A stretch of 64,000 nt of DNA from Nephrocerus scutellatus (Eukaryota; Arthropoda; Insecta; Diptera; Pipunculidae): the NCBI GenBank assembly GCA_947095585.1, contig OX352763.1, positions 13,193,462-13,257,461 of the forward strand, read 5' to 3'. Below the pieces are notes generated by a model. The model had not been told where the DNA came from and did no database searches. It saw only the letters and a list, made by a program, of their open reading frames with translations. This document shows positions 21,736 through 33,353 of this stretch, piece by piece. Position 1 is the stretch's first letter. Each line of letters begins with the position of its first letter. The translations under genes were made by a program, and so were the position numbers.

Positions 21736-24123
21736 GGTGATGACCGCAAGAAATCTTTCCACCGGTCCTGATTTCGAGCCGATGTCATTCAGTTTTGCAT
21801 ACCTAGACACTGGACGTTCTGGTTTACGCCATCCTTCCAGCGGCCTCGCTGTCGTGTCCCATTAATTCTACCGTAAAGGACATTCCGAGCAGAATCCTCT
21901 GTCCACCGGAGCCTACCGAGCTTAATTTTCTTTCAATATCGACATCGCGATAACGCTCGTAGATCTCATCATTATAGAGTCTCCGGAATCGTCCTTCCTC
22001 ATAAATGGGGCCAACACAGCTAAGACGTCAGAATGCTTTTTGCTAAGCACCCAAGTCTCGGAGCCATATGTGAGTACTGGTATGACTACTGTCTTATACA
22101 CCAGCAGCTTGGACGTTATGGTTAGATATATAGATTTAAAGACTCTCAACAGACTTTCTTGGTTTCGTTAGCTTTAAGCAACCGTGTGCGTATTGTTGAT
22201 TCCATGTTGTTATCGGCTAAAGGCTTACACTGCTTCAAATAGTCACTACACTATTTTAATTGAGGGACCAATGTTGGATCTTCTGCACGTAGACGTGGCC
22301 ACCATGTACTTTGTTTTGCTCTCATTTTTGTCCAGACCCAGATTTTGTGCCGTCCGCTCGATCTGGATAAAAGTTTCCTGTACAGCTCTTGGGGTCCCCG
22401 TAGGGTCCATCTGCAGCATAAAATCTTATCTGGAATGGTGCAGGACCTGAACACGGGATATTAATCAAGGGCCGCAGGTACTTAGAGTATTATGCTCTTT
22501 ATGGGCAATGTCTTCGTACTTTGCGACCCGAAGTGGGCTACTGGTACTTAGAATAACCTTATGAGCGGTTCTTCGTATTTAGTAGCTCATTTCACAAGGG
22601 GATAGAGGGAATGGCCTGGAATTGTTTCTATCCCAGGCGGCCTAGGATATAGCCGTGATGATTTGCCAGTGATGGTTTTCTCCTTCGCAAAAAGGCAATC
22701 ACTCCGAAGGAAGTAAGTCCCTTGATGTCGGACCGTCGAAGTGCCCACAGACTATAAGGTTGATCGGTCTGAGGACAACTGTGGTTGATGACCCTGCTCA
22801 TTCTGGGGATGCAACGCAGGGCTTTGTGGTTTACTCTCGAAGATTGGACCGCTCAATGGGAATAGTTCATGAGCATGCTTAATGGCGAAAGCTAGGCATG
22901 CAGGTTTCGTCCGACTCTACGAATGATGTAAAGCTCTTGGGCTTTTTATATCATCTGCGTAAGCCAGTATCTGAATATATTTATAGAGAATTGTTCCTCT
23001 CGCCGTTACATCGTAGTCTTGGATCATTTTTCTCCAACGCCAGGTTGAAGGGGACGTAGGCCATCTCCTTATCGAAGCTCGTTATAAATTTTCAATGGAT
23101 ATTTTTATTTGGCTTATAACATTGGTCATGGGCAACCTACATAGTCGTGTCAGTTTATTTGGGATGCTGAATGGATTTATAATGTTCTACTCTAGCTATG
23201 CTATTATAGGCGGCTTTAAAGTTTAGTGAGTGTAGTGTGAAGTGAGTTCTGAATCTCTAGGCATTTTTCCATCACCTGCCTAAGGTGAAAATCAGATCAG
23301 TTGTTGATTTGCCTGGGATGAAGCCACACTGGTATGGGCCAATGGTGACTTTGGCGTATGGTGCTGTCCTGTCTTAAAGGATAGATTAGAAAATCTTATA
23401 CGCGGTACTCAAAAACGTTGTACCAAGATAATTGCTGCACGTCGTGATACCTCCTGTATGAGGCACAGATGCCTTTGAGATCGGCGATCAGATTACCCTC
23501 TTTTTCATTGCAGTAAGTGCAACGCGGTGTATATTGCGTCATACCGTGGAATCCTTAGCAGAACTTCCGCGCCTGTTGCAGTCCTCGCTCACTGTATTTT
23601 TCTACTTCACGGATGAGATTCTTCTCCAGGGCTGCTTTCTTTCGCCGGTGAAATGTTTTCTCATATCTTCTGAGCTCTTTATATTCTTCTTCGCGTGCCC
23701 GCGTTCAATGAGATTTTTGCATCCGTACGCAGTATTCTCAGGTATACTCGCTAGCTTACATTTGTCATCGAACCAGTCCTTCCGATCTCTACGACTACTG
23801 CCTTAAATTGAGTCAGCAGTACTAATGAAGTATTCTTAAAGCGTGTCCATTTCTTTTCTATGCCCGACATCTCTCCCTGGATTTAGGGCGAGTTCTATTG
23901 CTTGACCGTAGTAGATTCTGGTCCCTTAGTTGCGAAGGGCAGCCGTGTTGACTCAAATCTGACTCGCGTATGCAGTCTTTTGTGATGATGCAATCCGCGT
24001 TCGGAGCACCATACTAACAAGATAGTGATCCGAGTCGAGTCGTTGTCAGATTCGGCTTGCACGTGGTCGATCTGGTTGCGAGTGGCTCCTGGTGGCTTTG
24101 TGGTTATTTTTACGCACAACCCT
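21736..24123 (-). mobile_element. RTE-type LINE, endonuclease C-terminus to 3' end
   Basis: The minus strand contains ATRNQIDHV near 24090 and an intact catalytic SDH (LDSDHYLV) near 24025-24033. After a degraded linker and RT palm, an intact YADD box lies near 22960. The thumb follows with VLTYGSETWVLSKKHSD near 22030-22090 and RFRRLYNDEIYERY. The last 180 bp encode the tail region after KIKLSRLR. Stops and frameshifts interrupt the frame in many places, and a 534-bp foreign insertion splits it at 22394-22927. It has the 3' part that the copy at 17.9 kb lacks. Confidence 0.87.
22394..22927. mobile_element. Unclassified 534-bp insertion with 14-bp target duplication
   Basis: The RTE copy is interrupted here. 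The target reads GTACAGCTCTTGGG on the left (22380-22393) and GTAAAGCTCTTGGG on the right (22928-22941); comparison with the RTE copy at 18020 shows the uninterrupted sequence has this only once. The insert is GC-richer than its surroundings, has no poly(A), no visible inverted repeats, and no open frame I recognise. A 14-bp duplication suggests target-primed or similar integration more than a DNA transposon. No family is assigned. Confidence 0.65.
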
Positions 24124-25489
24124 TTTTATTTTTAGTTTTTTTGTTTTGTTTTCGTGTACGGTTAGCTTAAATATCGCATTGGTATACTTCTTGGAAATTA
24201 TTTGTAGAAGGTTCAGAATTTTATTTTTATTTTGATTTGCGTCGAATAGTTTGAAGCAAAATCACTGTTGCACTGATTCCACTCAATATAAGTTTAGAGC
24301 CTGATAGTCAGCACACTGGCAATTGTTTTTATTAGTTTTTTTTATATTCTTAAATGTAGAGTTGTCCAAAATTTTAACTTTATCACTCCTACGGCTATAA
24401 TAACTCCAGCTGTATCCAGCCGCAAAGTAGGTCAAATCGCCGTCGTCACATTCCTGTGATTGCTTCAGGGGCGATTGCGCGCCAACAACGCGTCGACGGA
24501 AGAAAAGTAAACAGAGACGAAGCAAAGAACAAAAAGACAAAAAACAAAACCAACGAATAATATTCTTTAAGTCACATGCTCCTTCAGGTGAATGCTAATT
24601 AGGAGACTCTCCCATAATAATAATTCTGATGTGCAATTGTGGTTGTCGTCGGTTGTCTGGTGAATGCGGTCCGATCGTTGTGAAGAAGTCGCGGCTCCAA
24701 GCAAAATAACTCACTTACCAACTGATTAACTTTATCGCAGCGTGCACGCTTCTCGATGAGACTAATTTTCTGTTGCTATTCAATGCGTTAATATCTCTGA
24801 GTGGTCTGTGTATGTAAAATTTACGAGGAATACTTATGTAAAATGCACAATAAATCAGCTTAAGTGTAAAGACGTGCAATTTTGACTTCTGAATGTTTTG
24901 ATAAAAATCTGTTCAGTTATTCTATAATGCACTGAAGTGGTTGCAAATTGAGGATAAGTAACTAAAGAAGGTTTATTTTTGTATTTCCGCTCTTCCTTTT
25001 GTGTAAAATAAAAAATCATAAGAAACAGTTTTATTAAGGCCATTTTAACACCTTAAGTTTACCTTAGATTTGTTGGTATTACATTAGACTCTTAGTAAGT
25101 TAGCCGATGTATTTAAAATTGGTAACCAAGAAGGATAAAACCCATTTCGGTTATATCCTTGAAAAGAACATAACACGATTGTTATCCTACCATCAGGTTT
25201 TTCTTTTGAAATTTCTATAAAAATTGATATCGTCGTGGCTAAAGAGGTTCAGAACTTTTATCTTACCAATACACTTCCAATAAGGTAAGCAAAAATTCGC
25301 TTTTGATAATGTTCATGACTTAATTAGTAAGCCAGGTAAATTAAAATGCGTTCGATTCCCTCAGGAAATGCAGCTGATTATGTGAACGTATCCAGAAGAA
25401 AAATAATCGTGGGTAAAGTCCTACTGAAGATCTGATGAGATATCTCCACGAAAATAAGAATCAGACCATTCACCACTTTTGTTAGAGCA
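24124..25489. other. AT-rich unassigned sequence
   Basis: Nothing coding is supported. A more GC-balanced block at 24460-24740 has no clear motif. Short minus frames at 24283-24540 and 24855-25043 are unremarkable. Confidence 0.4.
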
Positions 25490-25770
25490 AAATTTGTAGC
25501 CTTTGATATATCTGACGCATTTGGCATCATCGATGTTACTCTGCTTCATTGGATTGGAACCAATATTTCTGACCGAACGGTCAAGGGTACAAATCCCTTG
25601 AATCTGACTAAACGGTGTTCAATAAAAATTTATCCCACAAAGGTTTAATTTATTTCGTTCTGATATTTTTGTTTGTCACTTCTAATCGTAAAAATTATTT
25701 TGCTATCGACAGCACTCTCAGTATTTCATATAATGGCTTTTTCATTAAGAGCTTGATTGCGAGACCGAAG
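25490..25770 (+). mobile_element. Jockey-like LINE, RT palm relic
   Basis: The plus strand gives FVAFDISDAFGIIDVTLL, which matches RT motif A of jockey-like elements (VVALDISKAFDRVWH) including its catalytic Asp. After a frameshift, FAIDSTLSISY is the FADDSTLS box with the second residue changed from Asp to Ile. It appears to be the same family as 14620-15652. About 280 bp survive. Confidence 0.7.
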
Positions 25771-26149
25771 GGCTAAGCTTATATTCAGAGGACATGAAAA
25801 ATTTTCAGTGAACGTGTGTACATTTGTACGTTTGTATGGATGTACGTTTGTTTGTCGTGTCGTATATCTCGGCTTCTACCAATAAAAATTTAATGGGACT
25901 TTTTTTAAAACAATTGGTTAGCGCTCGGCTTGCGATAGCATAATTTTTTCATTCATAGGGGTTACTACCCCTGAGAAAACTAAAACAACTACTCAACCTA
26001 CGCATCGCTATCGTTTTTTTTTAAGCCTGAACGTTTGAAAATTAAAATGTGTTTTCTTCAGTCAGTTCCAGAAATCGCTTATGAACCGTTGCATACTATT
26101 AGGCTTCTAAGACAAATTAGTCTTTAGTCCTTAGACCTTAGACACTGGT
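25771..26149. other. Unassigned; T/G-rich repeated words
   Basis: Repeats of GTACGTTTGTATGGATGTAC type occur at 25805-25850. This, with the diverged satellite monomer that follows, could be part of one dispersed element. No coding features are seen. Confidence 0.35.
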
Positions 26150-26252
26150 GTGTGTAGTAACTCGCATAGCGACTCGTATGAAATTTGGTATGTAGGACTA
26201 AGATGCGACGATAACTCTTGTTCCTGTGGAAATATTCTAGTAATAGAGTCAC
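26150..26252 (+). repeat. Isolated diverged monomer of the 118-bp satellite
   Basis: The stretch ACTCGTATGAAATTTGG, then ATGTAGGACTAAGATG and CTTGTTCCTGTGGAAAT, aligns along most of the 118-bp unit tandemly repeated at 35749-36650. Only one unit is present here, about 9.5 kb from the array, in the same orientation. Confidence 0.75.
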
Positions 26253-26259
26253 ACAGTTT

Positions 26260-26665
26260 ATCTAACTCAGTACAATTTGAGACGCTGTCTATATTAGGAC
26301 TTTTGTAGATAAACAGTAGTTAATATTATGCTTACGCACTTTGACTTTGAGCCAAATGAAATTAAATTCCTCGTTGGAACAATGGTTGAACTGTGCTTGG
26401 GTTTGACAAGCTACATCAATACGTACATAGATGGCGAGACCGCGTTGGGCAAAAATACAGGCACCAAGTTGTAACCAGGCCAACTAAAATCCGAAACGTC
26501 GGAATCAGCATTAAGCTGTGTTCCTGTTAGTGCCAGAATAGCAGGTTTGTGATCTCCTTAATGTACGCAGGTGGCCGAGAGATTTGACCTGAGCCCAAAA
26601 ATGTTACACACATCGACCCTGAATTCGCACATCAGACGAGAAGCACACACACCCATTCAACCGAA
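26260..26665 (-). mobile_element. Jockey-like LINE, endonuclease N-terminal relic
   Basis: The minus strand encodes KPAILALTGTQLNADSDV, matching the KPHxxxLTETQ block with the metal-binding Glu of APE-type endonucleases, here Gly-Thr-Gln. Next come WPGYNLVPVFLPN and, after a frameshift, RGLAIYVRIDVACQ and EFNFIWLKVKV (GGxxIYVRxDV and FxxLWxK blocks). Upstream, VDVCNIFGLRSNLSA fits the start of the domain. The rest of the element is missing. It faces the RT relic at 25.5 kb. Confidence 0.75.
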
Positions 26666-26837
26666 GCAAATCGTGGTGTGAGAGAATTTAAGTATTCTTC
26701 AATATAAGCATTTTGTTTTCAAAAAAAAATATTTTTTATATTATTTTATTTGGTACTCTTTAGTTTTTAATGAAATATATATAATTTCAATAATGTGGAG
26801 ATGGGACTAGAATATGAAGATCTCCAAAAAACCCATA

Positions 26838-27175
26838 TAGGATATCGCAAAGACCCCCTTCAAGAACCCTGCCGCTGAGAACTACTCAAGACCGCCTCAA
26901 AACACCCGTTAAAACCCTCTTAAAGCTCTTTCAAGGGCAGGACTCCTCAAACCCCCACTTAAGACCCTCTCAAGATCACTCATAAGACCCCCTTAAGACC
27001 ATCTAAAGCCCCCTTCAAGACTCTCCTTAAGACCTCCTCAAGATCCCTTAAGACTCTCCCAAGACCACCCGTAAGAACACCTTAAGACCACCTCAAACCA
27101 CCGTCTAAACTCCCCCTAAGACCTACTCAAGACCCCTTAGGACCCTCCCAATATACCCTCAACCCCCCTCAAGTC
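26838..27175. repeat. Strand-asymmetric CT-rich degenerate minisatellite
   Basis: About 340 bp consist almost entirely of variants of CCCCTTAAGAC and CCTCAAGACC at about 14-15 bp intervals. The plus strand contains very little G, and most G residues fall in the AAGA part. No coding interpretation fits. Irregular spacing suggests an old array decaying by point change and slippage. Confidence 0.8.
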
Positions 27176-29030
27176 AACACTTTTAAGATCATACTGAATA
27201 CCACAGTACAAATCACCATATCTGGCAATATTTTCCACAGATAAAATTCTCATATAGGCATTAAAATCAACGACTGTTTCCACATCAATAATGATCGACT
27301 AGTATTTGCGGATACGTTGATTTTTTTATGGCTATATAGTTATCTGCATCTGCATCTATAATTTCAAAACAAAAGGATGTTCCAGATTTTATTGCAAAAT
27401 ATGCCTGAAAGGTATTCGCTATATGCTTTAGAATTGTGTCACTCATCCTTAAGGCCACCTTCGACTGACACTTACTTTAACATACTCTTAACATTTTTTA
27501 TATGTTACATAAACTCGTTTCTCACCTGTAATTATGATACAATGTTTGTCCGTCATACGCACTGCATACCACTTAAGTCACATCTGTTGGTAGCAACTTT
27601 GTTGGTGGGTATCACCTCTTACGCTATAATTAACAGAAATGACCGATGTTGGATTAATGGGGATGGGATGTTAAGTATTCCAGTTATGTCCCACAAAACA
27701 CACTGATATACATTGAAATCTAAATCCTGCTCTTGCTTATGCAATCAAAAAATATCAAGACATTAATTTGATCACCGGATGTCATCCTAAAACAAGGTTA
27801 TAACCAATGGGCATCCCGTTAAAAGAAGTATTAAAATGTTAATGTTACTTTATTTAGCATATAGTTAATTTAAATTTTTAGCTCGTTTAAATAATTTATT
27901 TAAGTACGCCTTTATCAAAAATTGACACATATGATATGATGGAATTAGTGTCGACTATCATGGTCGTTCGCACGATAAAGAACACCAATTATATCTCGAT
28001 TATCAACTTCAACAAGTATTTTAATTGTAGTGTACACGCATCAACTAGCCACAAAACTGCAGTTACAGTCGTCGCCTTCAAGATTTCTACACACAACTAC
28101 TCGTAAGTATGTTCCAGCTAAAGTCAGATATATCTAAGGCAATCAATGTAATCGTTTTCCAATCAAAACATCAGCACATCAGCACATCAGCACTTCAGCA
28201 CCTTAGCTCACTTACACGATGGAATTTAATTCCTTCAGATGGCTGACAAGAAAACGGGAAGTCTTCACACTCCGCTCACTGTCATCAACTAGTTCTTTTT
28301 ATAGCGAAAATCAAGAAGCAATTAATACTGCCTGGATATACAGCAAAAACTAAATCGAATTACTATGCAGAACAGTAAGAGCAACAAAGTCTGTGACACG
28401 CTAAGAGGTAACAACAAGCAGCAATTTATTAATTATCGCGTGTTTAGTGATGTTGTTGAAGAGCTGCATATCAATGCTGTCATCCACATATTGTTCTTAA
28501 TCCTGTGTACATTTGAGAGAGTTCAAAATCTAGCTAACCAGCTTATTTGAAGCAATAGTGGGAACGAAAATGTAGAAATGGCTCCTGTACATCTAATCAC
28601 ATCCGAAAAATGGATAACTAATGCGAAAAGTTGTTCGGTGTATTTCTCCTTAGATTTGTCAGGCAGATACAGATGAAGAATGCTATAATCCTTCAGGTTG
28701 TCGCCCATTGCACTATTGTAATTATCTTGTTTTACTAAACAATTATGGTAGCCGGGAATAAATTTTTCGTTCACTTAGTTCATAAACCTGCATTTACCAG
28801 TTCCGCTCACTCGGAAAGGATTAGCCATGATGTGTTACTGGCTGGCAATCATGTAAAGGCTTCCTTCCATGCATGACAAAGATTAAGATTCCCATATGAA
28901 GTTACAGTTAGAATATGGTAAGAATGTCAAAATCAACCTAGTGATACGGCCTTCTCCACTACCATCAGCCACATCACATTGTAAAATTAATGACCAACTG
29001 ATTGACTTACTGCACAGAGTACACACAATG
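27176..29030. other. Unassigned AT-rich sequence with a short minisatellite
   Basis: Open frames of 109 (27377-27706), 61 and 83 codons have no recognised features. At 28165-28205 there is a short run of the unit ACATCAGC. No other structure is supported. Confidence 0.4.
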
Positions 29031-29098
29031 CAACTAACTAGCTAACTAACTAACTAACTAACTGACTGACTGACTGACTGACTGGCTGACTGACTGAC
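29031..29098. repeat. Tetranucleotide microsatellite (AACT)n/(GACT)n
   Basis: About 68 bp of AACT units grade into GACT units with a few interruptions. On the minus strand this yields a run of Ser-Val-Ser-Gln that makes an apparent 86-codon frame; that frame is not a gene. Confidence 0.95.
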
Positions 29099-30224
29099 TT
29101 TGTCATCTCTGCTGCTCTGCTGGAGTACGTATTTGCAAAGAAAATAAAACCAGAACTTTTCAATGTGATAATAGCTTCAATTTCAAATTCATCCACTTCG
29201 CCAAGAAGACGATGAGTATGCTCTATCAAACGGTTCACCGTCCAACTATCCACCAACAGCTGGGAATCACAGACACGTGGGGAACCTGTTGACTGTCGCT
29301 GTTGTTGCAAACTGTCTCTTAATTAAAAATAAACGTTCTTCATCATCAGCCGGTTGGTCCTCCTCTCCTAAAGTAAAATAATGAAAAAGTATTCGACGAA
29401 TATAAATATTGCAGAATACCGACCCCAGAAGGAATAGAATCTTGTTTTCGCACATTAGAGGCATGATTAATGGAATAGATGTCCTCAGGTGCGATGCGTG
29501 CATTGCATTGCATTGCTTTCAATCCAGATCTAATTATTCAAGTTTTAATAACATAATTCCGGAATTCCTACATATATATACATATGAATAAACTAGTAAA
29601 TAGATGAGCCAGGAATGATGTCCCGTAGCCATGTGATGTTAGTGCAAGATTTTATTCTGTATTTGTATGGAATTTTTATTATCTATTTCTATTGGATTTA
29701 ATTTATTATGAATTGAATTTAATTTTATTTCCGCATAACCAACATACGAGTATGAAAAGGTTTGTCATATGCCACATCAACGTCAGTCAACTGAACAAAA
29801 TCTTGGCGTAGCTAATACGCCCATCTTTCCATCTTTCTATTTTACGGCAAAACATCTTTTCAAACCGCAATATATGTTTAACAGAAATTCTAATTGCATT
29901 TAATTGCAGAAGTAAGTCCTTATGTAATCTCATTGTGATGCTTGTTGTGTGAAGAATGCTTTTGCAATTCTTAATTTGAAACATGCAATTATCTAATGTG
30001 AAATTGGCAACGGATGGTGAAAACAGTTTTCTGACAACTGCTAATGGGCTTTAAAGCAAATAAGGATGATTTTGTAATTATTATGTCAATGAACCCCACA
30101 TTGTGTTCTTTGCACCTATTGAAATTTTGTTCTAAAAAATGTCATTTAGGTTTAAGTATACAAACTTAACAATAGTTAATAGCTCTGAATTAAAAAAAAA
30201 TGTAATTTTATCACATAACAGCAG
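29099..30224. other. AT-rich unassigned sequence
   Basis: No repeat or coding feature is supported. Small frames near 29267-29591 and 29787-29984 have no features. Confidence 0.45.
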
Positions 30225-30365
30225 AAATACCCGACGTTTCCCGGCTACCCCATCCAACTGAGCACCCAGCCACAGACTCCCACCCTACTGGCCACCCACT
30301 CACTAACTACTTCCCTATTGACCACCCAACAATCAATAAACTTAGCTACACAGAAAACTAAAGAA
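30225..30365 (-). mobile_element. Helitron-derived fragment
   Basis: Read on the minus strand, this is similar to 53610-53735 inside the Helitron at 53169-53780. The shared blocks are GAATCGACACT with the preceding AGAAAACTA, the GGTTAGTTATTGG-type segment, and the TTTCCCGGCTACCCC segment (TTTCCTGGCTGCCCC in the other). Neither Helitron end is present. Confidence 0.6.
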
Positions 30366-30659
30366 TCGACACTAATATCGGCAAAAAAATAAACAGCTTG
30401 AAATTGATATCTTATCTATCTATCTGTCAAACCAAAGGAGGGTGGATGCCGGATGGTAAAACTCGAGCTGTAAATAGGCGTTCGGTTTTACAAAGCTAAC
30501 CCTACTGAGGAAAACTGAACAAATTTTAAACGAGCCAGAAATGATTGCAATGCTAATCTTCGGCGAATCAAATTCGCCTATGATCAAAAATTAAGGCAAA
30601 AAATACTACAATGTCCCAAAGGTAGTTTTGGGTCATTTTGATTCGTAAAAAAATCCAAA
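30366..30659. other. Unassigned
   Basis: This stretch may hold the degraded 5' part of the transposase relic that follows, but no motif supports it. Confidence 0.3.
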
Positions 30660-31135
30660 ATACAGCCTCGTCGCATGAGCGTAGATCACAGGAACTGGGC
30701 TTATCTGTAAACCGTTTGTGATGAATTTTGCGCACAAACTTCTACATGGTACTTCTTCTTTGTTTACTGACTGACTGTGTTTGGGATAAATTAGAAAATA
30801 TTTATTTAGTGCAACAAGACGGCAGCACTTGCCACCCAGCTGGCAAAAAAAAATCGAGTTATTTAAGTCAAAGTTTGGTGACCGTGTTTTCTCTAGAAAC
30901 GGACCAAATAATTGGACACCTCATTCGTGTGATTTGACGCCTTTTGATTTTTTCGGCTTCCTATGTCTATAAGACAGAGACAGAGACTGTAGACAACGTC
31001 AGTATGAACAGCGTTCGAGAAATTGTTAGCTTATATCCCGATTTATGCGAAAAAGTCATGTAAACTTGGATGTAGAACATCTATCAGAGCAGATATTTCC
31101 GAGGAGGATATTTGAATGACTTTGTACTCCTTAAT
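30660..31135 (+). mobile_element. Tc1/mariner-superfamily transposase relic, C-terminal half
   Basis: The plus strand encodes LVQQDGSTCHP, the block with the second catalytic Asp (QQDGATCH-like). After a +1 shift in an A9 run near 30846, it gives NNWTPHSCDLTPFDFF, the W-P-SCDLTPLDxF block holding the third acidic residue. Downstream, LYPDLCEKVM matches PDLCEKLV in the relic at 61.2 kb, so the two belong to the same or a close family. An in-frame stop follows the third block. The DNA-binding domain is missing. The spacing and motif suggest an IS630/maT-like branch more than classical mariner. Confidence 0.75.
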
Positions 31136-32775
31136 TTATGGCATCGATTATACTTTAGCCACAATTAATTATTTTCATATATAAGACACAAGCTGTTTTA
31201 ACTTAAATAAATATAAATAAATATAACCCTATACATAGTGGGTATTCCGGTTAAAATCAAAAGGAGTTAGGAGTTGTTGTTGTCCTCTATTATGCATTAT
31301 CTCTTCTCTTAGATTTATTGCTTCTGATTAAAACAATTCCATTAAGTTGAAGTGTACATGTATTTTTAAATGCAACGTGAAAGCTCTGTTATACTTTTTG
31401 AAGTTATTATAGTTATGAATTTTTCCTTTCTATTAGCATAATCCGATATGAAAAAATAATCGATTGAATTCCGAAATACTTTTGTAATGTTAATTTGCTG
31501 TATTATTTGAAACAATCTCTTGCAACCACCACAAAGTTCTCGAACAAATAATTACGGTTACCAACAGATCAGACAAAAGAAACAGTTCCATTTGGCTATA
31601 AAACTATATTTTCATAATCGAAGTTTAAGAGCTCAAATAAATTACAGCAATCAATGAAAAACTCAACTTTGAAAGTCTGGCCAGATCAACTGGTTTTTGG
31701 TAATTTCAGCTCTTTTATGACTTCTTATAAGTGACGTGCCTAAGCACAGTTTCACTAGCCGTGCACCAGTTTGCCTTTATTCAAATTGATCTGAATACGA
31801 TTGTTCTGCTTTGCTTACTGATGCGATGATTTATGCGCCATGAGCTATCATGATCCGAACATTATGCTGCATAATAAACTTTTGCTTCCGTGGCAATAAA
31901 ATAATTCTCCTTATCGCAGCTAAATTGTTTCTAATTTTATATTCATAAAAGTATACCATGGTGGTCTCCAATAAAAATTTTTAGTCAGACATAATATCGT
32001 TTGTTGAAATTTATGTTATTATTAGCTTTTGCTACTGAATATACCTTTATTTATTAAATAGTTAATAGTAGTATAATGGTTCGTATTTTTTTTTTTTTGC
32101 TATTATATACTTATATATGAGTGTGGCCCGTTACATGAACAAATTTGCCCCTAGTTTGTGTTATTAAATTTAATGTCAATAGTCTTACGAAAAATATATT
32201 TCCTAATTTTTATTTAAAACTTTACGAATCACTAAAAGAAAGGCTTGATAATCACTGAAAGAACATTTTGAGAATTATTGAAATGCTTTGTTTATTGCTG
32301 TTATACGAATAAATTTATAACCGCGACGATCGCTTAGAATCGTTTAGAATTGCACATCATTGTATTTTTTGAAGAACATAACATCACCAAACGTTTAATC
32401 TAACATGCAATCACCGCACTAAGTTGAATTATAATTCTCGACAATATTAGGCTTTCCTACTTCATGCTATCATTCCCATTTTGATCTCGAACCCGCTTAG
32501 AACTCTTTTATTGACGTTTTAGTCCCTCTACGACTTATAACCATTGTTTGACATTTGACGTTTAATCCACCTGAAGTTTATGTTACCTATGCTGTATAAC
32601 CTTTGACTTTTTGATATTTAACCTGCATGTAAGCTATTACTTTTGAAATCCCTCTTATACCTCTAATATTAAACTTTTAAGTTCTCTATGGCCTATTTTA
32701 TTCAATTTGCACCTCTATTAAGTCTGGCCTTTGCATCTAAACGTTTAAACCTTCCAAACTTTTGACAGAATGACA
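31136..32775. other. AT-rich unassigned sequence
   Basis: No coding region or repeat is supported. 32000-32400 is especially AT-rich with a T run at 32085-32100. 32500-32760 has repeated TTGAC/TTTAAC-type words without a clear period. Confidence 0.45.
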
Positions 32776-33060
32776 TATCCATACCGGTGATAAAAGCGAT
32801 AAGCGATGGTCTTCTGAGCAGGAGGTTCGTGGTTCGAATCTCAGTAACACCAACAAAAGTATTTTCCACGGTCACACCTCTCGCGAATATCTCACAAACA
32901 TCCGATAGTAATCACTTGTCACGCAAAGCTTCTCAATACGTCGTTCGTTAAATTGTAGGTCCCTTCCATTTGTGCAAAAATTTGCAATATATTTGCAAAA
33001 ATATACATGCACATCAAAAATGGTAGCGATAGGCCTTGGACCGCAACGTTCAGTCGCGCC
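32776..33060 (+). mobile_element. tRNA-derived SINE copy
   Basis: A tRNA-like pol III B box, GGTTCGAATCT, lies at 32831-32841 in the context GCAGGAGGTTCGTGGTTCG, shared with the copy at 37.4 kb. The A box is degraded. Downstream, CTCGCGAATATCTCACAAAC and TAGGTCCCTTCCATTTG are shared with other copies. It shows no cloverleaf-competent tRNA and is followed by a family-specific body, so it is a SINE and not a tRNA gene. Confidence 0.75.
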
Positions 33061-33109
33061 GAATATTATTATTATAATGTGATCAGATCACCAGTAAACG
33101 TTTCCTTCG

Positions 33110-33310
33110 TATACCATACTGTTGATCACTAGGGAATTCCCGTGATTCAATGTATTACATAAGCGGACTAATCAGTGTTCTCGATAACATTGGAAAGTAC
33201 GGATGTACCTCTTCAAAGCTAATGCGAGAATACCATCAGGTCCAGTAGATTTCTGAATGTTAAGATCAATTAAGACTCTAGCAATTGAATGATACAGTAT
33301 TTTTCTTCCC
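33110..33310 (-). mobile_element. Jockey-type LINE, RT fingers relic
   Basis: Minus-strand translation gives ARVLIDLNIQKSTGPDGI followed by ALALKR. This matches the ALRELNxxKSPGPDGIP..xLKRC block at the start of the jockey RT domain. The rest is frameshifted or lost. About 200 bp remain. Confidence 0.65.
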
Positions 33311-33353
33311 AGTTTACGGTAATGGTCAAATTTTGATCAGGAATTCCAATCAT

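Noticed and set aside
29050..29310. 86-codon minus-strand frame with Ser-Val-Ser-Gln repeats
   Set aside because: Its C-terminal part is a translated GACT/AACT microsatellite and the rest has no features.
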